Source: Methylobacter sp. (GTDB taxonomy: Bacteria > Pseudomonadota > Gammaproteobacteria > Methylococcales > Methylomonadaceae). Taken from it: a stretch of 64,000 nucleotides of DNA. Numbering within the stretch: position 1 is the first letter of the stretch; the number at the start of each line of letters is the position of its first letter. Position numbers and translations under genes: made by a program. The DNA lies in contig JAUYMY010000060.1 in assembly GCA_030699385.1 (NCBI GenBank), positions 62,001 to 126,000 on the forward strand. The letters run 5' to 3'. The notes below the pieces were generated by a model, which worked only from the letters and a program-made list of their open reading frames with translations, did not search any database and was not told the origin of the DNA. Positions 54,640 through 61,912 of the stretch are shown here, piece after piece.

Positions 54640-55101
54640 AATAGCAACACCCTAACTCCCCGCTACAACCCTGATAACTCAACTGCCTTGGCTACACTAG
54701 TCAACAGGTCGGTTTAGCAAGTTTTAGAATCTTTCATTAGCCGCAATAGTCGGCAAATTCAGATAAAAATCAGGCAAAGGTGCAAGGCGAAAAAGCCAAG
54801 CTTCAAACAAGTTGTATTTCGCCTTGCGCCTTGAATTAACCACCTGCATTGCAAAAAAAACGCTTGACATCAAATCCCGTCAATCAGCTTTTCCACAAGC
54901 GAATATAAACTATTTTTTGTTTCAAGCGGATAAGCGAAATAGCGCACACGGCCGCTAAAATAATTCCAATAACGCCACCTTTTGCACGGCTAACTCATTG
55001 ATAGTTATTGCCATATAAGCTATAAAATGGGCGGTGGCTACAATCTGGCCGATTTAACAAAAAAGCTTTAGAAGTGAATAGTTAGACGCTTTATTTTCAG
55101 C
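54640..55101. other. Gene-free, AT-rich stretch with a family C hairpin
   Basis: GCAAGGCGAAA (54782-54792) pairs with TTTCGCCTTGC (54817-54827), the hairpin reaching out to 54778-54832. A TTTTCCACA at 54892-54900 region is one mismatch from a DnaA box. I see no reading frame worth naming. Confidence 0.4.
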
Positions 55102-55139
55102 TTATACACAGAGTTATCCACAGAAAATGTGGATAACTC
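55102..55139. promoter_or_regulatory. Cluster of three DnaA boxes
   Basis: TTATACACA (55102-55110), TTATCCACA (55114-55122) and, inverted, TGTGGATAA (55128-55136) lie within 35 bases. The last two form a perfect 12-base hairpin, GAGTTATCCACA and TGTGGATAACTC, over GAAAA. Two exact consensus boxes plus one variant so close together are rarely random. Function is unknown; DnaA titration or replication control are options. Confidence 0.55.
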
Positions 55140-55167
55140 GGCTTCAGTATTTAGATGCGGCCATTCA

Positions 55168-56622
55168 TCAACCGAAATTGATTTTAGCCTCTAAATCATT
55201 GCTGGAATCGGCATTTCTCAGCGCCTCTTCCAAGGTGATTTTGCCATCGGTGTACAGACCAAACAAGGCATCATCGAACGTTCTCATACCTTTACTGCCG
55301 CTAGATGCCATTGCCGTCTTAATTTCATGCAAATCGCCTTTTAAAATCAAATTGGCTATGTGAGGGGTGTTAATCATCACTTCAATCGCGGCACAGCGTT
55401 TGCCAGCAGTGTCCGGAATCAGACGCTGGGAAATAACCGCGCTCAAATTGGTGGCAAGATCCATAAATAATTGGCCATGATTTTCATGTGGGTACATATT
55501 AATAACCCGCTCCATCGCCTGATTGGCGTTATTGGCGTGCATCGTGGAAATACATAAATGGCCGGTGTTAGCCAGTTCCAACGCGGCCGACATGGTTTCC
55601 CGATCGCGAATCTCGCCGATTAAAATTACATCCGGCGCTTCCCGCAAACAGGCTTTTAGCGCGCGGGCGTAAGAATCGGTATCGACGCCGACTTCGCGCT
55701 GATTGACGATGGATTTCAGGTTAGGGTGCGAAAATTCGACTGGATCTTCAATGGTTAGAATATGCCCGGCCGAATTGGCATTACGGTGGTTAATCATCGC
55801 CGCCAGCGTGGTCGACTTGCCCGAACCGGTGCCGCCGACCATCAGCAACAAACCGCGTTTGGCCATAATCAATTCCATCAAAATGTCCGGCGTGCCCAAA
55901 TCCTTGCCGGTCGGGATGACAGAAGGAATCAAACGCATCACCAGACCAACGGTTTTACGCTGATAAAAAGCATTGGCGCGAAAGCGCGCACTGCCGTCCG
56001 GCAGGCTGATCGCAAAATCCAGATCTTTAGTCACTAAAAACTCGTCAATTTGCTCTTGATTCATAATGCTAAACGCGCCCGATTGGGTCAATTCAGGTGT
56101 CAGCAAAAAATCATCTAGCGGTACGGCCCGACCAAAAATTTTGGCTTTAACCTGCGAACCCACAGTCAAAAACAAATCCGATGCTTCCAGCCGGGTCATT
56201 TCCTGCAAATACGGCATAATGTTCAAGCCGCCTTCCGGTAGCGCCCCCAAAATCTGATGACTAACCGGCTGCTGCCTGCGCTCCGGCCCGGTATAAGGCG
56301 CTGCATCGACATCGGTCGATGCCTGCTCCGGCACAATAAACAGCACTAGGCCATTATCTTCAACCTTGGCGCTGACCAAAAACGTCTCGCCGCCAGGCGC
56401 AGCACAGCTAAATTCCAGTGCTTTGTTTTGCACTAATGCCTGCTTTTGTTGCTCATCAATCAGGCTAAAGGTAATTTCCTTGATAATATTTGGGCTCAAC
56501 TCGTTTTTACCCAACGGGTATGATTCGCCAGCCAAGCCTAGGAGTGCCGGAGAACCGGCTTTTAAAGACAGACTATCTGCTCTTTTTTCCAGCATTAATT
56601 TTAAATAAGGTGTCAGGCTCAT
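55168..56622 (-). CDS. PilT/PilU-type retraction ATPase with duplicated N-terminal domain
   Basis: The 484-residue protein is about 100 residues longer than PilT/PilU. Residues 1-98 (LTPYLKLMLEKRADSLSLKAG) look like a worn copy of residues 135-235 (IMPYLQEMTRLEASDLFLTVG); both are PilT_N-like. A linker with TGPERRQQ separates them. Walker A GGTGSGKS is at 263-270, with the Asp box, Walker B EIRDRETM and His box GHLCISTMHANN downstream. It lies 11 bases after the pilU gene in one operon. Predicted pilus retraction role. Confidence 0.9.
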   Translation of the reverse strand: MSLTPYLKLMLEKRADSLSLKAGSPALLGLAGESYPLGKNELSPNIIKEITFSLIDEQQKQALVQNKALEFSCAAPGGETFLVSAKVEDNGLVLFIVPEQASTDVDAAPYTGPERRQQPVSHQILGALPEGGLNIMPYLQEMTRLEASDLFLTVGSQVKAKIFGRAVPLDDFLLTPELTQSGAFSIMNQEQIDEFLVTKDLDFAISLPDGSARFRANAFYQRKTVGLVMRLIPSVIPTGKDLGTPDILMELIMAKRGLLLMVGGTGSGKSTTLAAMINHRNANSAGHILTIEDPVEFSHPNLKSIVNQREVGVDTDSYARALKACLREAPDVILIGEIRDRETMSAALELANTGHLCISTMHANNANQAMERVINMYPHENHGQLFMDLATNLSAVISQRLIPDTAGKRCAAIEVMINTPHIANLILKGDLHEIKTAMASSGSKGMRTFDDALFGLYTDGKITLEEALRNADSSNDLEAKINFG

Positions 56623-56633
56623 GGGTATTCCGC

Positions 56634-57818
56634 TTATTGTTGCTGTTTAATGACGCCAACATTGGCAGCGTGTGTCTCATCTTCATCGCTACCGTCATCT
56701 TTTGACTGTAATGAAAGCCCGCCACTTGACCGGTCTTCACCCGAGGCCAATTTGATTTGCAGGCGCAACTCGTTTTGGGAATCGGCATTTCTTAACGCTT
56801 CGTCATAATCTATTTTGCCTGCCTGATACAGCTCCAATAACGCCTGATCAAAAGTTTGCATACCCAATTCGCGAGATTTTGCCATCAACGGCTTGATGCT
56901 GGCCGCTTCGCCTTTGGCGATATAATCAGAAATCAACGGCGTATTTAATAAAATCTCAATCGCCGCACAGCGACCGCCGTCAACGGTTTTGACCAAACGC
57001 TGGGAAATAATGGCGCGTAAATTGACCGAAATATCCTGCATCAATTTAGCTTGTTGAGTGATAGGGAAAAAGCCCAAAATCCGGTCGATAGCCTGATTAG
57101 CATTGTTTGCATGTAAAGTCGCCAGCGCCAAATGGCCGGTTTGGGAAAATTCCAGGCCGTAATTCATGATTTCTTCGTCACGAATTTCGCCCAGCACAAT
57201 CACGTCAGGCGCCTGGCGTAGCGTATTGTGTAGACCAGCTTCCCAACTTTTGGTATCGACGCCGATTTCGCGCTGCATGACCACGCAGTTTTTATGGGCA
57301 TGCACATATTCAATCGGATCTTCCAGCGTAATGATATGGCCGTAACTATTGGCATTACGATGATCTATCATCGCCGCCATCGATGTCGATTTACCCGAGC
57401 CAGTCCCGCCCACCATAATGATCAGGCCATTTTTGTGCATCATCACTTCTTTCAATATAGGTGGCAAACCTAATTTATCGAAATTGGGTATTTCAGCGGC
57501 AATAACCCGAATAACCAAACCCTGACAGCCTTGCTGTACATAGGCATTAACCCGAAATCGGGATAACCCGGCCGGCGCAATGGCAAAATTACATTCTTGT
57601 GTTTCTTCAAATTCCTTCAGCTGCTTGTCGTTCATGATGCACTGCGTCAGCGCTTTAGAATCGTTAGCCGACAAAGGCTGCTGAGAAACCGGCGACATCT
57701 TGCCTTTGACCTTGATGGCAGGTGGAAAACCGGCAGTAATAAATAAATCAGACCCTTCTTTATGCAGCATAAGTTTGAGCAACTTAATCATAAAGTCCAT
57801 TGCTTCTTTTCTTTCCAT
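56634..57818 (-). CDS. pilU: Type IV pilus retraction ATPase PilU
   Basis: This cytoplasmic ATPase helps retract type IV pili in twitching, usually together with PilT. The 394-residue protein starts near MDFMIKLLKLMLHKEGSDLF, has Walker A GGTGSGKS at 137-144, EIRDEEIM and GHLALATLHANN. The C-terminal tail is acidic and glutamine-rich. It lies upstream of the longer ATPase gene. PilU rather than PilT is chosen for the N-terminus and the tail; exact assignment is less sure than the family. A start at 57800 would drop six residues. Confidence 0.87.
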   Translation of the reverse strand: MERKEAMDFMIKLLKLMLHKEGSDLFITAGFPPAIKVKGKMSPVSQQPLSANDSKALTQCIMNDKQLKEFEETQECNFAIAPAGLSRFRVNAYVQQGCQGLVIRVIAAEIPNFDKLGLPPILKEVMMHKNGLIIMVGGTGSGKSTSMAAMIDHRNANSYGHIITLEDPIEYVHAHKNCVVMQREIGVDTKSWEAGLHNTLRQAPDVIVLGEIRDEEIMNYGLEFSQTGHLALATLHANNANQAIDRILGFFPITQQAKLMQDISVNLRAIISQRLVKTVDGGRCAAIEILLNTPLISDYIAKGEAASIKPLMAKSRELGMQTFDQALLELYQAGKIDYDEALRNADSQNELRLQIKLASGEDRSSGGLSLQSKDDGSDEDETHAANVGVIKQQQ

Positions 57819-58120
57819 TGACTTCCCCCTGTATTATTTGGCCAGATAGGGTTTTAACCAAATTCGGCTAAGACCTGTTAAATTATTGAAAATTAGCGCT
57901 TTATAAAAGCGATGCAAATTATCATGAAACCCGCATTAATGTAGATGTGGATTTGTTGGATTATGCCATTATGTCCATGCTGAAAGAATTGTTTAATGAG
58001 CAATAGCACAATAATTTAACGTTATTTCACTGATGTTACGCAGAATCACAGAGTTATCGAAAGATGAATTGGATTTCAAACAGTTGTGGCTTTTGGTCAA
58101 GCCGATGATAAGGCGCTATT
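57819..58120. other. Gap with possible gene scraps
   Basis: Nothing clearly functional is seen. A frame ending INVDVDLLDYAIMSMLK-ELFNEQ-stop, just before 58010, looks like an antitoxin tail. An ATG at 58033 opens a frame (MLRRITELSKDELDF) that runs to a stop at 58129 just inside the IS element, as if truncated by it. Neither is firm. Confidence 0.3.
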
Positions 58121-59147
58121 TGATTAGCTAGATGCTTCAGCTAACCGAAGCCAGTCGGCCGGACGAGGCCCGATGGTGGCGGTGGCCACCAGCAGACGCA
58201 TTGGGAGTGTATCGAGTTGGAAGCGCCGGTTGAAGCGAACGCGGCCAAATAGCGGGGAGCATATTTGGCGAAATCAAATGAATGATACGAACCGCCCAGG
58301 CTGGTCTTGAGATTGCCGAGTATGGTGTTAATCCAAAGGAATTCGGGAAGCTCTTTAGGTTTGCGGCCACCGGCCACCACGGGATGATGTTGGCAACCCG
58401 CTTCGGTTACCGCAGTGAAACAGGCCAGACCGTCAGAAAGTACGCAGCAATTTGCACTGAGGTTGGCTTTGGCCCAGCCTGAAATGGCCTTGAGGGTAAA
58501 GCCACTGACCGGGGTCAGCTTGATACGCAAGGGATGGCCGTTGTCGTCCAGTGACACTGCCGCGACAAAAGGCACTTTGTTCTCAGACCCTCGCCCCGCC
58601 TTGCCGCCGCTAAGTTCACCGCCGAGATAGGCGTCGTCAATTTGGACTTGGCCGCTAAGCGTATATTTCGTTTCACGTTCGGACATGGCTTCCATCAGTT
58701 TATGCTGGATCAACCAGGCCGTGGGGTACCTGACGCCCAGATACCGCTTCAGCGCGAGTGCTGACAACCCCGTCTTGGCTTGGCTGACGAGGTAGATCGC
58801 CAAAAACCAAGTGGTCAGCGGCAGTTTGGTGCTTTGAAAGAGCGTGCCTGCGGTGAGCGAGGTTTGGTGACGGCATGTCCGGCACTGAAACATTTTGTGT
58901 GCCCCGACGATAAACACGCTACAGCCGGGTTCACTACAGCAGGGGCAGACAAAGCCTTCCGGTCAGCGTGATTGCTCCAAGGCAATCTCATATTGCGCTT
59001 CGCTACCGAATTGTTTGAGAAACTTAGGCATCGATAGGCCTATTTGAAACTGAATGCGGTTAATTGACATGACAGGCCTCTCTTGGTGATGGTTTACTGG
59101 CAGTCTACGCCCAAACTTGGGGCTTGGCTGAAGTATCTAGCTAATCA
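58121..59147. mobile_element. Defective IS1595-family (ISXO2-like) insertion element
   Basis: Terminal inverted repeats TGATTAGCTAGATGCTTCAG (58121-58140) and, inverted, GCTGAAGTATCTAGCTAATCA (59127-59147) differ at one base and enclose a transposase gene on the minus strand. No clear 8-base target duplication is visible, so flanks have decayed or the ends are slightly different. Confidence 0.75.
58124..59070 (-). pseudogene. IS1595-type transposase, broken by a nonsense codon and a frameshift
   Basis: From ATG at 59070 the frame reads MSINRIQFQIGLSM, then stops at TGA (58963-58965) where TGG (W) would restore EQSRWPEGFVCPCC. It continues with the zinc-binding cysteines (CPCC, CRTCRHQTS) and the DDE core (QIDDAYLGGE, AVTEAGCQHHP, NTILGNLKTSLGGSYHSF) to about 58235. 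A one-base deletion there puts the rest (RFNRRFQLDTLPMRLLVAT) in another frame, ending at 58124. It cannot make an active transposase as written. Confidence 0.8.
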
Positions 59148-59801
59148 GGATCGGTCTTGCCGCTAAGGTATTGGCAACGATTCAATATAACCCAAATTAT
59201 TTTCACGACCTTGCTGCGCACTAAGTCACGACAACGGCTAACGCTAAGGCAACTCAAAGACGCCGCAATTACCGCAGGCTAGGGTCTCCATCAGCAAACG
59301 CACTCTGTAAATTATAATGTCGTTCTCGACGACGGCGTTATCGTGCAAATGCCCGACACAGCGGATAATCAAGTGACTTCCCACAGTTGGACAGCCAAAA
59401 AACTGCAATCTGTACGATTGGCCTAAATCGCTTTAGCTGACTTTTTATGACCGGTTTCACGCTATAGACTAGACTGGTAAAGATGTTATCGATTAATTGC
59501 TTTAGTATCGAAAAAATCGATAGCCAATGCTGGTAACGCGCTGACTTTTGTGTCACGATTTATCGTCCTATTTGAGTTTAGTCAGGTCTTCAAATAACCG
59601 TAATTATATTCTTTTTGGGTTATTTATTATTTATTAATGACTTATTTTATCGTGGCGAGAACCGGAGCTTTAGTGAAAAATAGGGCGGCTATGTTGACAA
59701 AATCACAGCGATCAGATTAAAAGTGACATGGTTTTTATGCTGACATTGATGTCATCACAGTGGCGAAGCGTTGCCAATAATACCAATAAGGCGACATTGA
59801 T
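59148..59801. other. Gene-free stretch with weak remnants
   Basis: No intact gene was found in this 650-base stretch. A short + frame near 59300-59426 (HSVNYNVVLDDGVIVQMP, ending KKLQSVRLA-stop) looks protein-like but has no start and no family. An ATG-bearing frame on the minus strand (59556-59338) is not convincing. Confidence 0.3.
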
Positions 59802-61574
59802 ATGATCACCAGTTTGAATATCCACTACACGAGCAAGGTCGATCTTTACAATGCTAAGACGTTGCTTGCTAACCATCCGTCAAACCAAATATTGATTCAA
59901 GTTTTTTCCGGGCAGGTGACGCCAGCCGCCATCGAAACCTTGCTAAACGATTTGCGCACAGTTTTTCCCAATGTACCGATATTAGGGACGACTACCGGTG
60001 GCGAAATACTGAACGAACAGGTTCTTGAGTACAGTATCGTTATCAATATCAGTTTGTTTGAACACACGACCGTGCGTACCTTGTTGGTTGATAACAATGA
60101 TGATTTAACGGCAACAGGTGAAGCCATCGGTGACGGGCTCAAAACATTCCAGCCCGCCGCGCTGATACTTTTTGGTTGTGGTCTAAAAAACCGACGCACT
60201 ATTGACGCGACATCTCTGTTGTCGACTATCTATGAAAAACTGCCGCAAACCATTATTGCGGGTGCGCAAGCCGGTGATAATGGCAAGGGTGAGAATACCT
60301 TGGTATTTACTGAGGCAGGCATGACCGATAGCGGTGTAGCCGCTGCCGCACTGTCAGGCGAAAAGCTGATTGTCAACAATCGTTACAATCTGAGTTGGGT
60401 GCCTATTGGTAAAAAAATGACTATTACTAAAGTGGATGGTGCGCGCGTTTACAGCATCGATAATTGCCCACCTTATACGTTGTACAGTCACTATCTAGGA
60501 CAAGAGGTTGCTGATGGCCTGCCGTTGTCAGCGGCAGATTTCCCTCTAATCATCGAGCGTAACGGTATTCCTATGGCGATTCATGCTATTGGGGTCAATG
60601 ATGACGGCTCGTTTGAGTATATCCATTCATTCCAGCCCGGTGAGCAACTCCAGTTTGGCTTTTGTCATGCGGGCTTATTGGCGTTAGGCGCTCAGGAAAC
60701 CTTTAATAGCTTAAGGACCGAACCTGTTCAAGCCGCTTTTATCTATTCCTGTGTCTCGCGCAAATGGATTTTAGGGGAAGATATTAAAGTAGAAATTGCT
60801 CCTATAGCCACTCTCGCTCCTACCGCCGGCTTCTTTGCCTATGGCGAGTATTTTACTTTTCCCAGAAATGAATGCCTATTTTTTAGCCAGACCATGACTG
60901 TTCTTACCTTGGCTGAAACGGAAGCTTCATCGGCCCCGATTGACCGGGTTGCACTGTTAAGCGATCATGATTCAAAACAGCTTAAAACACTGCGCGTATT
61001 GCATCGTTTGGTGGAAACATCCGCCAGAGAAATTGAGTCCATCAATGCCAAATTGGCAGAATTGGCGAATAAGGACTCGCTGACCGAATTATCAAATCGT
61101 CGTCATCTCGACGAGCGGCTGGAACATGAGTTTTATCGAGCGGTTCGTTCCGTTGGGCCTATTTCGCTGATTATGCTTGATGTTGATTGTTTTAAGCTCT
61201 TTAACGACACCTATGGGCACGTCGAAGGCGATAATTGCCTGCGTAGTTTAGCGGGTGTGCTCAAAGTCATTATTCACCGCCCGATTGATGTTGTTGCCCG
61301 CTATGGCGGCGAAGAGTTTATTTGTGTTTTACCGGCCACTTGTTTTAATGGCGCCATGCTCATTGCGGAAAAAATTCGCGCCGGTGTGGAAAATTTGTCT
61401 ATTGCCCATCGCAGCTCAATCGTTGTCAATTTTGTCACTGTTTCGGTGGGTGTAATCACAGTGGAGCAGGGTCTGGAAGATATGAGTCCAGAATATCTAA
61501 TAAAGCTATGCGATGAGCAACTTTACCAGGCTAAATCTCGGGGTAGAAATCAAGTTGCCGGCATCGCCCTATAG
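59802..61574 (+). CDS. FIST-domain sensor diguanylate cyclase
   Basis: The 590-residue protein has FIST_N and FIST_C domains (about 20-380; IQVFSGQVTPAAIETLLNDL, PILGTTTGGEIL, FPLIIERNG, GGFFAYGEYF-like FFAYGEYFTFPRNE). The GGDEF domain reads GGEEF at 502-506 and carries the product-binding I-site R493-PI-D496, so it should make c-di-GMP under feedback control. FIST domains are thought to sense small ligands such as amino acids. It is not membrane-bound. A CGACATTGATATG-type site precedes the ATG. Lies upstream of another c-di-GMP protein. Confidence 0.92.
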   Translation: MITSLNIHYTSKVDLYNAKTLLANHPSNQILIQVFSGQVTPAAIETLLNDLRTVFPNVPILGTTTGGEILNEQVLEYSIVINISLFEHTTVRTLLVDNNDDLTATGEAIGDGLKTFQPAALILFGCGLKNRRTIDATSLLSTIYEKLPQTIIAGAQAGDNGKGENTLVFTEAGMTDSGVAAAALSGEKLIVNNRYNLSWVPIGKKMTITKVDGARVYSIDNCPPYTLYSHYLGQEVADGLPLSAADFPLIIERNGIPMAIHAIGVNDDGSFEYIHSFQPGEQLQFGFCHAGLLALGAQETFNSLRTEPVQAAFIYSCVSRKWILGEDIKVEIAPIATLAPTAGFFAYGEYFTFPRNECLFFSQTMTVLTLAETEASSAPIDRVALLSDHDSKQLKTLRVLHRLVETSAREIESINAKLAELANKDSLTELSNRRHLDERLEHEFYRAVRSVGPISLIMLDVDCFKLFNDTYGHVEGDNCLRSLAGVLKVIIHRPIDVVARYGGEEFICVLPATCFNGAMLIAEKIRAGVENLSIAHRSSIVVNFVTVSVGVITVEQGLEDMSPEYLIKLCDEQLYQAKSRGRNQVAGIAL

Positions 61575-61662
61575 GGAGCAATAGGAAGAAGACGAACGGG
61601 TCAAGCCATTTGGCTCGGTTTAATTGGTCATTAACAGCTGTAACTACTCAGCGAAAAAAGCA

Positions 61663-61765
61663 ATAGAACACGGATGGCATGGCAGGATGGCACTGGTTAG
61701 ACGGATAATTACTGATTTAAAAAATCTGTGTAAATCTGTCCTAATCTGTGTAATCCGTGTTCTAT
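61663..61765. repeat. Palindromic intergenic repeat (family B)
   Basis: Left arm begins ATAGAACACGGATGGCAT (61663) and right arm ends TAATCCGTGTTCTAT (61765); the outer 13 bases pair exactly and the interior only partly. It occupies most of the 338-base gap before the next gene; the remainder (61766-61912) holds that gene's leader. Confidence 0.65.
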
Positions 61766-61912
61766 TCAATTATTCTAGCAGTGACTGAGCCGTTACTAAC
61801 AGCTTATCCCGAACTCAGGTTAAATCATAACAATCCAAGCTTTTATAAGCGTACAATGGGCGCAATTTTAACCCCAAAATCCAGCAAAATAGTTAGTTTG
61901 GACGAGAACATT

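Noticed and set aside
58033-58131. 32-residue frame (MLRRITELSKDELDF...) into the IS element
   Set aside because: Too short to support as a gene; noted only as a possible fragment in the gap entry.
59300-59426. Protein-like fragment ending KKLQSVRLA
   Set aside because: No start codon, no ribosome site and no recognisable family; likely chance or an ancient remnant.
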